Below, in pieces: positions 12,064 through 24,627 of a stretch of DNA of 64,000 bases (position 1 is its first letter; each line of letters starts with the position of its first letter). The stretch comes from Straminergon stramineum (lineage: Eukaryota > Streptophyta > Bryopsida > Hypnales > Calliergonaceae): assembly GCA_963920665.1 (NCBI GenBank), contig OY987265.1, forward strand, positions 24,371,001 to 24,435,000, written 5' to 3'. The notes beneath the pieces were generated by a model that did no database searches, was not told the origin of the DNA, and worked only from the letters and a program-made list of their open reading frames with translations. Both the position numbers and the translations under genes were made by a program.

Positions 12064-12527
12064 TAGGTAAGTAAGATGAGTGTTATGGATCAGTTTTTGT
12101 TGGTTTTGGGGTAGTCTGCAGGCTGTGATGGGCTGAACACTTAAAAAATTCATAACAAATTCACACTTTGTCAAAAAAATATAATTTCAAATGCTCTCAC
12201 CATTTCTATCACTTGACTTTCTTTGGAAAAAAAAGTAGAAAATTTCAGAAATGACAAGAGGAAAAAAAACCCATTTGGTCCGTAATGGGCTTAACCAGTG
12301 CCCATTGAAAAAAACCCAGTTCATTTTCATGGAAGGAGGAAATTAGCTGGAGGACCTCAAAAAATTTCCCAAACACTGCTTGGCAGGTATATATTAAGAT
12401 TAACTCTGTTTCTTATTATCCATGACTGAAAAAAGCAACAATGTGGATCTTTTAGATTGCATTTGGGGGAACCAAAAACAGTCACAGTATCCTCGTTCCA
12501 ACAGTGGGAAAGTTAAAAGAGTACCTG

Positions 12528-13320
12528 TTTAGGTGGGTACCTCCAAAACGGCCACTTTTTTGCTACTGTGCCTGGATATTATTATTAGACTTGTCAAAGT
12601 TTTTTCATATTTTCTTCGTTGGCATGTGAAAGGAGGATCCAATGCACCCAAGAACATGACATTTGGATACTGTATGCAAAAGTTATGAAGAGTCAAAGTT
12701 GTTTTTCGTACATTGAATAGGGCTATTAAGGGGACCCATACTAATTAATCAACATTCCACACTAAATAAATATCTACCTTTATTGTACATCAGTAGTTAT
12801 TGGAGTGTCCGGTTGATGTACATCATGTTTCAAACATCTACAGTTTTCTAGAATCAGTCCCTTTAATTTTTTGGTCCCCTTAATATCCCTATTCAGTGTC
12901 GATGTTCTGAAAAATGATCCTTCAGCCTAGGTACATATTGATTTTGGAGATGTACCTACAAAGTGATGATGGCAGTTTTAAGCCAAGGTGCAATTTGGGG
13001 GTGTACCCACCTGAAGGTGCCCCCCCACCCCCACCCCAAATGCACCACTGACCCAAAACTACCATCATCAAGCAATGTAAATGTATCTCCAAAATCAATA
13101 TGTACCTAGGCTGAAGAAATGATTTTCAGAACATCTACCCAATTTTTTTTTGACTCATAACTTTTGCAAACAATATCGAAATGTCATGTTCTTGGGTGCG
13201 TTGGAACCTCCTTTCACTTGCCCAACAAAGAAAATATGCAAAAATTTGAGCATTCTTACGATAGTATGGCTAGTCACAGTAGCACAAAAGTGGCAGTTTT
13301 GAAGTGTACCCACCACCTTA
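12528..13320. mobile_element. Nested foldback element of about 0.8 kb
   Basis: The outer arms read TTTAGGTGGGTACCTCCAAA ... GCACCCAAGAACATGACATT (12528-12665) and the inverse AATGTCATGTTCTTGGGTGC ... GTGTACCCACCACCTTA (13180-13320). Between them, AATAGGGCTATTAAGGGGAC (12717) is inverted at GTCCCCTTAATATCCCTATT (about 12874). TTTTGGAGATGTACCTAC (about 12943) is inverted near 13085, where both arms share CAATATGTACCTAGGCTGA or its inverse. So two foldbacks are interleaved. There is no coding capacity. Confidence 0.7.
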
Positions 13321-14105
13321 ACTTAACTTACATGGTTTTTGAGTGAAGGGCTCCTGAAAGCATGATCATGTGCTGCTTGCTGCTTCCTGGTCGAAAATGT
13401 TGACTTAAAAGAGCTCAGTGTAGTCAAAGCAACAGCAGACTTCATGAATCACGAAGTTGATTCCTTTTCCTTTTCCTTTTCAAAAATTGTATAGAATTAA
13501 CACAATAAATTGGAAACTGAAGGCCAAACACCACCATACAATACATTATTTAAGTGAGTGATGAGTCCACAATAACAAATAAAGGCCTCACATTTTGAAT
13601 GCTGGACACGCATGATTGGGAGAGGGACCGAAGTATTTGGATAATCTAGGACTTATTTTTTGCCAATCTAAGTTAAAAGAAAAAATTTAACACAGTCAGT
13701 GTTGTGTGTACTTCCCCAATAGAGTTAAAATTATATATTTTAAGCAGTAATGCATAGAAATACTACATATGCTGTATATCATACTGGGCTGGCTGGCTTT
13801 TGTGATATGGCTGTTGAGCGAGAATATAAGGAAGGGTTTCCTTGCACAAAGTAACTGCTGCCCTCTAAGTTACTTAGGACTCTGCAATGGGCATGTTTGA
13901 TCAAATTGAATTGCTTTATGTAACTCCCAGATTACACTAATTGGGCTGTTACACTAAATTAAGTATGCTCTGAGTCATGGAACACAACAAACTGATGATT
14001 CAAATATGGTAGACAATCAATGTGTGAGTGTGTTATTCGGGTTTTCCCGTCCACTTCACCTACTCGGCTCCTCAATTACGGAGTACAATTTTAATTTTCC
14101 ACCAT
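13321..14105. other. Intergenic, no genes seen
   Basis: AT-rich, with short spurious frames and a CCTTTTCC run near 13460. No repeat family recognised. Confidence 0.4.
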
Positions 14106-14300
14106 TTTTATAATTAGAATTTGATGTTTTGATAATTAGAAGTGCATTCCAAAGTGCTTTGCTAAGGTGTGAGAAAACTCTAATTTAGACATTGGACAAT
14201 GAAGATAAAATTGCTTTAAAGTTAGCTAAAAGACAAATATTATAGAAGAGTTGAGAAATCATAGTTACTAAAGCTAATGAAATTTTTGTTGGCAAATAAT
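14106..14300. repeat. Dispersed repeat family F, copy 1
   Basis: ATAATTAGAATTTGATGTTT followed by TAATTTAGACATTGGACAA and AGTTAGCTAAAAGACAAA matches, in the same order, the copies at 16060 and 44810. Divergence is high. Ends and mechanism are unknown. Confidence 0.55.
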
Positions 14301-16059
14301 CGCTAGAATGTTATTTGATTTTAGAGTAGGTTCCCATTGCACTAGAGAAAAAAGAAAAAAGAAAAGTGGATGAAATTGTCAAAATCATCTCTAAGAAATA
14401 TGTGATTTGCCAATATGTGGATGAAGTTTATGAGGTTTAGGTAATCTTGTGGGTGAATAAAGGATAGATGATCACAGTTGGACAATTTGTTTGATTTCCT
14501 TACACTCTAATGTATGTGTGTGTTGTGCTTCCACCAAGAAAACCAAAAAATCACTTTCCACATCACATTCCATTCCTAAATTAGGATGTATGCATGATCA
14601 AACGACAACAACTTATTAAAGTGATTGTTATCAAGTTTAGAAAAAAGGAAAATTCATTCACAAAGAGACCCCTTGGTTGAGGCTTAGTACAATACTACGG
14701 AGCCATATTATGGGCATTTCTAATGCACCCTTTCTTCTAGATAATCTTTTTGGTCAATTTCATGAGAACACACCATTTCCAATTCTTATAAGATCTTCAA
14801 TCAATTGCATAGGGAGTCAGATGTATGAGATGTGACCAAGTGGCATCCATTAAATTGGATTGTTGCATTTGTATTAAAGATATATTAGCTACAAAAAGTC
14901 CTTCAAAATCCACACGAAATCTATGAAAAACTTAGCAAGATCCCGTCCAAGATAAGCATAGGTCACACAACATGGGAACATGGATTGTTGCAATTCAATA
15001 TGAACAAGAAGTAGTCTCTACAAATTTGCTTGATTTTTCATTTTCACATTGCAGTATAGAACGAAGTTGTTATTGATGCCTAAGATAGTAGTACTAAGTA
15101 ATAGGCATCCAACTAAAAAAAAGCCAAAATATTCCAAAATTTTTAACTTTTTAATGTGTCTATATTACATAATTTGAAAATAGGCTCTTGAAGTTTTTCA
15201 TTTCACTTTGTAGTTCTCAGTTTCATGAAAATTTGAATGTTTGAGATCAACTTCAATTTGCACTCTTGACATTGTTGAAGCTATGAAATATTGGTGTCTA
15301 CAATATAGTTGTTTGGTATTGTATAAAAGTCATGTATTGGTATCTAGAGTGGCTTGATAGGGAGTTAGATATTGAAGAAGGTTGACATAGCATTGTTAAC
15401 CAACTTGGATCATTCCCCCTTGGACAAGGAATAATCTCTCTTTAGATGCCTAGGAGGGAACACAATTTAATCTAAGGGATAACATTGGCTAGCCAATTTT
15501 TAACTATTAGCCACATTACATATTATTGGACAATTTTGTAAGTGAGCTGGTTGGGTGGATTTGTGAACATACAAAGTCAACAATATTGTATAGAGTGCTA
15601 TTAATGAACTCATTAATTATCAGTACTATATCAATGGGGACTTCTAGTAATTTTTGTGGATTCGAATGAAAGTCACAACACTAAGGGGCTTTGCATTCAA
15701 GGGGAGTAAAAGGGATCCCCTAACATTGGTTAACAATGTTATGGATTAGTAGTTGTAGAGCCTTGATCAGTATATCTTAGGACATTTCTAACATGTTTTC
15801 ACCATTGTATCCACCTAGATGTAAGAATGAGAGACAAAAACAAAAATTTAGCTTTGTAAATATGTAATGCAAGGGCCTCCAATTGAAGAGCTTGGGATGA
15901 TAATGAGGTGAATCAAAGGTGGATTGGTTTCCTCATTGTTTACTAATTAATGTTGCTAAATCTTGCACTAGTTGGACAAAGAATTCTCTAATTTTACTCA
16001 GTAGTCATCCTCAATGCACCAAAAAATTTACCCCACCAAATATAACTCTAACTTTTGAA
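14301..16059. other. AT-rich intergenic DNA without recognisable genes
   Basis: No frame longer than about 60 codons and no exon chain with plausible coding sense on either strand. Confidence 0.45.
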
Positions 16060-16245
16060 TGCTTCCTAATTAGAACTTGAATTTTTTTTATCATTGGAAT
16101 CACATGAAAAAATACTTTGAATAGTTGCAAGAAAGCTCAAATTTAGAGATTAGTCAAAAGAAAAATCACTTCAAAAGGTAGCTAAAAACAAAAATTATAT
16201 AAATGTTGGAAAATTATAGTTACAAATGCACTTTATACTCCAAAT
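16060..16245. repeat. Dispersed repeat family F, copy 2
   Basis: TAATTAGAACTTGAATTTTT, then CTCAAATTTAGAGATTAG, CACTTCAAAAGGTAGCTAAA and TTATAGTTACAAATGCACTT parallel copies 1 and 3. Confidence 0.55.
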
Positions 16246-16440
16246 TTGGCCAATATAGATGCACTTTACAAAGTCAAAGCAACAAGACAAACTAAGGCAA
16301 AATAATAAGACCATGACAATTGTCAAGTGTCACAATCCAACCAACCCAACCTGTATAATCAAACTTAACCATTTTTCTATAACAAAGTCCAATGAATGTT
16401 GCAATTAATACAAAGACAAATGCCAAGATCAAAAAACTTC

Positions 16441-16820
16441 AAAGTTGTTGCTTCAACCTCACTGGGACAATAAACCTTCTACTTCTAAAACAACGACTAT
16501 TGCCTTGCCCGTTCTCCGAATGAGGTGAGCCTAGGCTTGTTAGAAAGGTGCATTAGACCACAAAATATGAGCTCCAAACTCTTCATGATCTTCCCAATCT
16601 TGTCCCCCAAAGTTGTTGCTCCTAACTTCTAGGCGACATTAGACCTCCATCCATTAATCGGTCACTACCGCCTCATTCCTTTTCCAAATAAGGTCAACCT
16701 AGACTTGTTGGAAAGTCAACTTGAAGGTGCAGTACTAGACTACCAAATATGAGCTCCAAACTCTTTTTCTCTTTCTGATTTTGTCTGTACATTTTTTGCT
16801 CCTAATCTAGGCTCCATCTT
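16441..16820. repeat. Diverged tandem repeat, about 180-bp unit
   Basis: AAAATATGAGCTCCAAACTCTT (16560) and CAAATATGAGCTCCAAACTC (16744), each preceded by an AGGTxxxCCTAGxCTTGTT block and followed by a TTGCTCCTAA block, indicate two to two and a half imperfect units. Confidence 0.55.
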
Positions 16821-17215
16821 GTAATTCCAACTTCAATGTTACCAACTTCCTCCAAGTCCATGGAGGGAATTGTGTTCAACATACTCCATGAATTTTCTAC
16901 TTACTCCTAACTTCTCTACTAGTTCTCTTATTCCTCATTCTTTAGTGTGTATCTTCTAAGATTGAATTCAAAGTGAGAGAGAGAGAGTATCGCCTCCAAA
17001 ACTAACCCTAACAAGTTTGGGGTTTCCTCTATGGGTTTCTTCCATTCCAATGGCTCTACTTCATTCCTACTCTATCTTAGTACACTCAACTATATTCTAT
17101 TTCATTCTTCACTATTATGGTATGATTCTCAATATCCTAATGCTAGTCTACTATTTCACTACTTACTTTAAAATTGTTGCATAGTTTGTCATTGGATTTC
17201 TTTCTTCCAATTACA

Positions 17216-17402
17216 AATTCTAATTCTAATTCTAATTTCTATTTTTGAGTGTTCTGATTCTAATTCCCATTAATTCTACAATTTGCCTTTTTTCCCCTTT
17301 AACTTACAAAATTCTAATTCTAATTTCTATTTTGGGTGTTCGAATTCTAATTCCCATTAATTCTACTATTTGCCCTTTTTTCCCTTTAACTTACAAAATT
17401 CC
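17216..17402. repeat. Two-copy tandem repeat, about 90-bp unit
   Basis: The unit contains TCTAATTTCTATTTT, GATTCTAATTCCCATTAATTC and CCTTTAACTTACAAAATTC. Both copies differ at only a few positions. The sub-unit AATTCT is itself repeated. Confidence 0.8.
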
Positions 17403-18005
17403 AATTCTACCCCTAAAAATTCCTAATTCTCCATGACATGAATGAATTCAATGACCTCCACACAATTGCTCCAAGTTATCCCACTACTTTCTTATCCAAT
17501 ACCCAATAATTTATTCTTGTTGTAAAATCCTTGTACTAATCTTTGCTAATTTTCCAAACTACTAAACATTGTACCAATTATTCTAGACTAAATTGTAAGA
17601 CAATGTGGTAGCTCACATGCACAACAAATATATTGAATTTGACATGCTAGGGTCTTCAAATGCCAAGCCCATGAAGGTGGAGTGTGTGTTAAAGGATGCA
17701 TTAGGGCTAGGTTTATGTGACTAAGAACCCAAATACTATTGTCAAGCAAATTTCTAGGCCAGACCAAGGATGCTCTTAGCTACTTGTCATCTTGCACATA
17801 ATGAGGGTTTTCAAGGGATCCAAAAAACTTGCCAACTTGCTCTGTAGAGCAAAAAATGATTTGGTTGGAAAAGTAGTGAGGCAAATAGTGGTAGGGTCAG
17901 GTAATTTTACAAAGAAATTCCATGGTCCCTACCCCTAAAGTTCTATTGGTGACCTCTAGAATCAAACCCATTGAGGATGGCCTAAGCTTAGAGCATGCAT
18001 GGCTA
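17403..18005. other. Intergenic, no genes seen
   Basis: No convincing coding region and no repeat family recognised. Confidence 0.4.
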
Positions 18006-18132
18006 TTAAGGTATGTGCACCTAAAAGAGACATTCTCCTAATTGTGCCACCTATCTATACCTTGAAATCTTGGACAATTGTAGATAGATGGCGCAATTAG
18101 GAGAGTGTCTTTTTTAGGTGCATTTACCTTAT
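18006..18132. mobile_element. Short hairpin MITE, family D
   Basis: The left arm TTAAGGTATGTGCACCTAAA...CTCCTAATTGTGCCACCTAT is inverted at ATAGATAGATGGCGCAATTAGG...AGGTGCATTTACCTTAT. The arms are about 54 bases with a spacer of about 20 bases. Similar ends (AGGTGTAGTTACCTTA) occur alone near 5322 and 6103. Confidence 0.72.
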
Positions 18133-18216
18133 AAGATCCATTAGTCTTCATGTCATATGCCTACAATTTCCTTAGAAGGGATTCGAGTACTTTGTAACTT
18201 AGGAATTTACTTAATA

Positions 18217-20966
18217 TTAGCCCCTAAAAGGCCCAAGGCCATTTTGGGTTTAAAAACTTCATTGCTTTTGAAGTGTTATGGATCTAAATACTACTAAGGT
18301 ATAGAAATCTCAATTGTGCAATATTATAGTGTACATGTTGTAGATGATGTGAATAAATTTGGAGTCATTTGGCCCTTAGATTGCAAGATTATAATGTTTT
18401 AGTGTTGGAAATGAATTCTGAAATTTTCCTAGCAACACATTCGGAGGCAAAATTTGATTTCTAAACCTACTCAAATGAAAAAAACTTATAACTATGAAGT
18501 GCTCCAAAATCAGAAAACAAACATATCAACGAAAGAAAATATCACTCAATTGACTCATTGTGTTTGCAAAATGGCTTTCAAATGTCAAAAAGTTGCAAAA
18601 AACACACATCTATGGTTGAAACTCCTTCTACTAAAATGCTTCTCAATCACTCATAAACATGTGGATTGATATGAAATGTTAACCCCTAAAGGACCATTGT
18701 TCCTTCGGTGGACAAATGAGATTTTAGGCAGGTAACTATGGTCTCAATTTTTGTCCTAATTTTTTGAAACTTTTTATGAAGATAGAAGAATTTATTAGCT
18801 TTGTGTGAATGTAATTTTTTTTCATTTGGTGCCCGGGAACAAAAGTTATGCCCAAATAAGCTCAAAACAAGGGAGAGGGGGTAGCAAAAAAAAAGCTTCA
18901 AAAATTTTAATTTTAATTTTTTAATTTTTTCTTCTTATAGATTTTATTTTTGTCTAAACGGAAAGATTTGATTCATTCCATTTGGATTTGTTATGAGAAA
19001 GTTATGGACAATCTTGTTTTTCGGGTACTTAGAGCATCTTCCTGAAAAAGTAACTTGTAGGATTCATTTCTGAATGCAATTTTTACATTTAAAAAAAAAA
19101 AGGTTCATATCGTGTCAATTGCCTTCTAGAACAATCTCACCATTGGGATTAGTTCATTTTAATTCCATCTTAGAGATACTAATAATTTAGATTTTCCTTC
19201 TATCTTGTACCTACTTCTACTTAACAATTTTTTAAAGAATAAAAATTAATTTTTTTTGTATTTTTTTTACCTAGACTCTCAACTCAATTCTCCACCATAA
19301 AGATTTAAAGCTCAAAACTTTGTAGTGCAAAAAATTAAAGTTAAGAAGGTTCAAAGTCAAATAACCTAGTCCCGCAATGTGTGGAAAAACTTGTTTTCTT
19401 CACTTTAAACGCAAATATCTTGCAATCTATGCGGTCAAAATTTTTGAAATTTTTTCCACACATTTTCATACTAGTTAGGTGTAAGATCCTAAGGTTATAT
19501 GTGCAAAAAATACAATTTTCAAATATTTTTACTCTTTGCTCTAAAAATGGCAATTTTGAGTGTTCTTTTGTAGAAAAAAAGGCCTTGGTCCTTTAGGGGT
19601 TAACCACTCAAACTAGACTAGCATGCACAACTTTCCCAGTTTTTAATATATTAGAAATGGACACCATATGAACTTCAAGAGGAACATAACTTGACAAATA
19701 CTATTAAAAACAAACATTGGATGAAGGAGACACAAGCCGCCTAAATTGTAGCCATCAAAATGCAATTTCATGAACTCAAATGGACCTTGTGAACTTCAAA
19801 TGGCTTTCAAAAAATCACTACATCTTGGATTGATCTAAAAATTTTACCACTCAAACTAGAAGAGAGTGCATATTTCCCAACAAGTTTTACTAAATTCGGA
19901 CATTGGATACAAAAGTTACAACACTTCGAATTGGACTTGTAGGGTATGTGAGGACACTTTCAGTCCCTTGGGGCACTTAAGGGTTAACCCCACACCGCCG
20001 GAGGGGACGAAAAGTGTCCTCTCATAGTCTGGCAGTAAAATTCAAAGTGCTGTAACTTTTGCACCCAATGTCCGAATTCAATAAAAACTTGTTGTTAAAG
20101 TTGCGCGTATTAGTCTAGTTTCAGTGGTAAAATTTTCAGATCAATCCAAGATGTAATGAGTTTTTGAGAGCCATTCGAAGTTCACAGGTTCAATTTGAGT
20201 TCACTTCATTGCATTTTGATGGCTGCAACTTCGGGGGTTTGTATCTTTCTCATCAAATGTTATTTTTCAATAAAAATTGTTGGGTTTTGTTCCCAATAAA
20301 GCCTAGTTATTGTGGTAAAATTTTCATGTCAATCCCAAGTTGTTTTGAATGTTTGGGAGCAATTCGAAGTTCAAAATCTAGACATTTTTGCATTACAATG
20401 AACTTCGGCGGCTTATAACTTCTTCATACATGGTCCGTTTTCAATAATTTTTGTTGGAAAAGTTGCGCATACTAGTCTTGTTTATAAGATTAAAATTTCA
20501 TATGAATCCAAGAGGTTATGAGTGACTGAGAAGCATTTTAGTAGAGGGAGGTTCAGACATAGATGTGATTTTTTGCTACTTTTTTCACTGTTTTTTTGAC
20601 ATTTCAAAACAATTTTGCAGACACAATGAGTCAATTGAATGAGATTTTTTTTCACCAAAGTGTTTGTCTTTTGGTTTGAATCACTTTGTAGTTTAAATTT
20701 TTTTCATTTAAGTAGGTTTAGAAATCGAATTTCACCTCCAAATGTGTTTTTAAGAAAATTTCAGCATCTTTTTTCAACACTAAAACATTATAATCTATCA
20801 ATCTATATGGTCAAATGACCCCCAATTTTTTTCACACCATCTACAACATGCACACTACAATATTGTATGGTTGAGATTTTCATACCTCACTGAGATTTAG
20901 ACTTATAGGACTTGAAAAGCAAGTCAGCTTTTACACATGTTTGGACTTCAGGCGATGGGGGATTAA
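18217..20966. mobile_element. Inverted pair of TTAA elements (family G) meeting at one central TTAA
   Basis: The centre is GGG TTAA CCCC (TTAA 19984-19987). Reading outward, both sides show AGTGTCCTC, TAACTTTTG.A.CCAATGTCCGAATT, TGGTAAAATTTT.AGATCAATCC, GAGTGATTGAGAAGCATTTT-type, CATTTGAGTAGGTTTAGAAAT-type and CTACAACATG text in mirrored order. The left outer end is TTAG CCCCTAAAAGGCCCAAGGCC, close to the family A terminus; the right outer end is GGGGGATTAA at 20957-20966. The right unit is about 983 bp. The left unit is about 0.85 kb once the family A insertion at 18679-19603 is removed. The right arm also has about 190-bp diverged internal repeats (AAGTTGCGC.TA.TAGTCT at about 20099 and 20461). 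There is no coding capacity. Confidence 0.8.
18679..19603. mobile_element. TTAA-flanked non-autonomous DNA transposon, family A copy 2
   Basis: The ends TTAA CCCCTAAAGGACC and GGTCCTTTAGGGG TTAA are intact, and the core is 917 bp. It has the same internal order as copy 1, including GCAATCTATGCGGTCAAAA near 19418 and AATGGCAATTTTGAGTG near the right end. It is inserted in the left arm of the family G pair. The right arm keeps the empty site, AAGATTAAAATTTCATAT, where the left arm would read GTGGTTAACATTTCATAT without the element. Confidence 0.88.
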
Positions 20967-21194
20967 GTTAAACTAATGGCTATCACAAGCAAGCAAGCAC
21001 TTGCCAATGGAATTAAAAGATTTGAATGTACTTTCCACATCCATCAGGTAGTTGAGGCCACTGGGGGAAGGGGGTTGGTTTGTTTTCCTTGCATCTAGGG
21101 AAGCTTTTTTTTTTTTTTTTTCTCCTTTTTTTCCTTTTTCATTCCTATGACAATACAACCTACTTTTCAACTGTTCGAACTTACTCTTCTTATA

Positions 21195-21856
21195 GGTAGG
21201 TGAGGCTGTAAGGTCTGCTTGTTTTAGGGCCCCAATAAAGGAAATCGGTGCATCCTTCTATCCATACATAACTTAGAATACAAAGCCCCAACATATCTTC
21301 CATCATCTTTCTTGTAGCAAGGGCCACGACTTCAGCAGGTGCGTTTCCTATTTTTTTTTCATTTCTTCGCAGATTCGTCTAGAGTTCCTGCCCTCCTGCA
21401 ACATAGAACTGTGTACATTTGATGCAGGATTTTGAATAAGTGATGTTCTAGATGCTAGGTGAATACGAGTCTGTCAAAATAATTTTTAGTAGAATGAGGT
21501 GAGATTGAAGCCCATTGTGGACTTTTTGGTCACTGCAGTATGTAAAGCGTCCCTAGGAAGAGAAGATTTTCAATTTTGGGTGGGTGGGTCAGTGACTTCT
21601 TTGAAATGTTTTTCAGTAAATTTTTGCTGGAAGACAAATGGAATTTGTATGTAACCCAAGTTGTTTCATGTGTTTTGGACCTTTGTGGAATTAGTTATGA
21701 ATTTTTGAAGCTAGAACTGTTGACATGGGTCATTTGTAGCGTCCATCTGTTGCCATATGTTCATTCCGTTGAAACATTGAAGAAAAGCAAAATGTGCCTT
21801 TGTGTTAGAGAAGGTCGGCTTTTAGAGCTTGGTTGCTTTATGAACTTCCTACCTTA
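21195..21856. mobile_element. Inverted-repeat element, family C copy 2
   Basis: ATAGGTAGGTGAGG at about 21195 and GAACTTCCTACCTTAGATA at about 21843 are degenerate inverted ends like those of copy 1. Inside, TTTTTCAGTAAATTTTTGCT and GAATTAGTTATGAATTTTTG are the inverse of text in the first copy. The outer limits are approximate. Confidence 0.5.
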
Positions 21857-23705
21857 GATACACTTATTGGATTTACAAAAGAATTTAACAGAAGAACAAT
21901 AAATCATAGAATATTTTAGTTCTATTTTGGTCAACTTATTCTTGGAAAACAAGGGATGCATTATCACAACTTGAGTGACTGTAATCATATGGCTCCTATA
22001 TGGAATAATGAATGAACCTTTTGCCATGTGTTGAAGACTCATGGTTGTGTCCACTAAAATTCATGAAACAGTGTCTCTCTAACCTAATTCAAAATTTTTG
22101 AGCCTTAATGTCAACCTTTTGAGTTTTGAACCTCAATTCCATGTTGAGTGTAATTCTTACTAAATTACTTTAGGATGCAAGAGAGTGAAATTGGAGTTTC
22201 GATAAGGAATTTGAATTGGCTCAAGTCCATCATGGATATGCCTACATTATACAACACTAATATAATCAATCCTTTATTGTTGTCAAGGGATGTGGATATG
22301 TGAAGCAAGTGCAAAGATGTGTAGAGATTTTGGAATTATAGATTTTGCCAATGGAGTTATTTTTAAAAGTCTTGAAAGTCACCCTCTCTTTGGTTACTAT
22401 TTTGTTTCTAATTCTAAATTGTTAAATTTTTAATTGAGTTGTATTTGTGTGGGTGTGGGTGTGGGTGTGTGTGGGGGGGGGATGACAATAAGATGAGATT
22501 GCATGAAATCATGCCTTGAGTCCAAAAAATTAAATAAAAAGTCCAATGCAATCTACGATAAAAGCAAAATTGAGACCAAAGAGAGGATGTTTTTCATAGC
22601 TTTTAGGATAACCCTAATAAGTAGGAATTACAATGAGATGAGTTCTAATATAATCCATAATGTTGACATTCAATTCATAGTATATGCAAGAATTTGTATA
22701 AATTACATTTGTTAGAGGTATATCTTACATATTTGTCAAACACTTATGCATGTCTTTTACCACTTGAAGATTATGCATTCTAATTTTGAAGATGAATGAA
22801 TGCAAGCATATCTCAATATACACATAAATTTATCTTTTCCATCCACTAATATGTTTCAATTGTAAATCATTTTCTAATTCATTAACATTTATATAGTATT
22901 GATTTTCAAACTTTTCTTTGCAATTATTTTACATTGTATTATATAGGACGAGATTGATGGAAAATAGGAGTCAATTTTGGAGAAAATTTAAAATAAAATT
23001 AGTTGAGAAACAAGAATCTTGAAATATATTGAAATTTATTGCATCTTGCCATCCACTTAGGGTAGTTCAAAGTGTATAAGTATGTTTCACCAGAAACACT
23101 AACTTTTTAATTTACAAAATGGCCCTTCAAAATCTACTTCAAAACAATGAGAAGATAATTTCTTTTAAATCATCATACTTTGAACTTGAAATTCTAAATG
23201 TAAAGGAAAAATATTTATAAGAAAATCACCCTATTGTTCTATTTGCAATCAATTAGAAAATAATCCTTAATTTCTGGTTTCAATTTTATTGATAGATATT
23301 GTTTACTTCAATTGTAGATTTAGCAATATTGATGTGATCTATGGAGAAGAGTTTGAAAATTTTAATTTTATCATTATAATTTTATCAAAAAATATAATAC
23401 ATTAATAGAAAAAATGAACTATCGATGAATCTTTAAGGGCCTAATTTTGCAAGGGTGAAGTCATCAAGGCTGCTAAAAGTTTTTCATCAACCTTACTATA
23501 TTCAATATCCAAATGTTTTTTTTAATTAGAATCTACATAAGGAAAAAAATTATCTTCATCCTTTGAATTTTTTTGTGATCATAAGTTACAATAACAATAG
23601 ATGTTGAACATTCATTGATACCTATTCAACTCTTACATCCATATTTCAACACACAAAGAAATAATTTCTTCTCAATGTACCATTATATGTCGTATTTATA
23701 GAAAA
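21857..23705. other. AT-rich intergenic DNA; GGGTGT microsatellite
   Basis: A GTGTGG/GGGTGT run ending in G9 lies at about 22447-22481. The rest is AT-rich with no coding sense seen. Confidence 0.45.
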
Positions 23706-24627
23706 TTACCCCCTAAAGTCTCAAGTGTCCTCCAAGGGGACATTGGGGATTTTGAGCAAGCTTATGTGACCTCAATTTTTGAGATGATTTTTTGAATTTT
23801 TTTTTAAAGATAGGAAATCACGTTAGCTTTCAAAAATTATAATTTTTAATGCAATAAGTGCCTAGGAGAAAAAGTTATATTGCCCTAAGTCCAAAAGCAA
23901 TTCCCTGGGTAGCACAGAAAAAACTCAAAAAGTTGATTTTTTTTTAAAAAAATTCTTCTCAAAGATTGTGATTTTCTCTACATGTGAAGCTTTAATTCAT
24001 TCTATTTGGACTAATAATGGGAAAGTTATGGACAATTTTGTTTATCAGGCTATTTAAGCATCTTCTAGAAAAAACAACTTATAGAATTCATTTTTTGAAT
24101 GCAATTTTCACAATTTTCTAAAGAAATTGTTTGAAAAGGTTCATTTTGTTTGCAAGAACAATCTCACCATTAGGATGATGGTTTTTCAATTCCATGTTTG
24201 AGTTACTAATGATTTACTGTTTTGTTCAATCTCGGACCTACTTCTACTTAACAATTTTTTAATGAATGAAATTCAAGTGTGTGTTTTAAAAAAAAATTCC
24301 TTGACTCTCAACTCAAATATTCAACATAAAAACTTTCATCTCAAATTCAAAAGTGAAAAAAATTTAATTAAGAAAATTCAAAGCCAAAAAATCTAGTCAT
24401 GCAATGTTCATTAAAACTTGTTTTCTTCAATTCAAACACAAATATCTTGCAATCTACACAGTCAAAGTTTTTAAAATTTCTACCACACATTTTTAGACTA
24501 TTTTCGTGCAAGATCCTATGGTTAGATATGCAAAAAAACGATAAGTTTCATAATTTTGCACCTTGCAGTAGAAATGGCAGTTTTGAGTGGTTTTTGAGAG
24601 AAAAGGCCTTGGGACTTTAGGGGCTAA
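23706..24627. mobile_element. TTAA-type non-autonomous DNA transposon, family A copy 3 (older)
   Basis: The left end is TTAC CCCCTAAAGTCTCAAGTGTCC and the right end GGCCTTGGGACTTTAGGGG CTAA. It has the same length (922 bp) and internal order, including GCAATCTACACAGTCAAAG near 24452. Both flanking tetranucleotides have drifted from TTAA. The element ends 342 bp upstream of the start codon of the proline-rich protein gene and so may form part of its promoter. Confidence 0.82.

Noticed and set aside
16981..17400. AATTCT-rich stretch considered as a CRISPR-like or satellite array
   Set aside because: Only two units of about 90 bp with simple-sequence character; no spacers, and the context is a plant nuclear genome.
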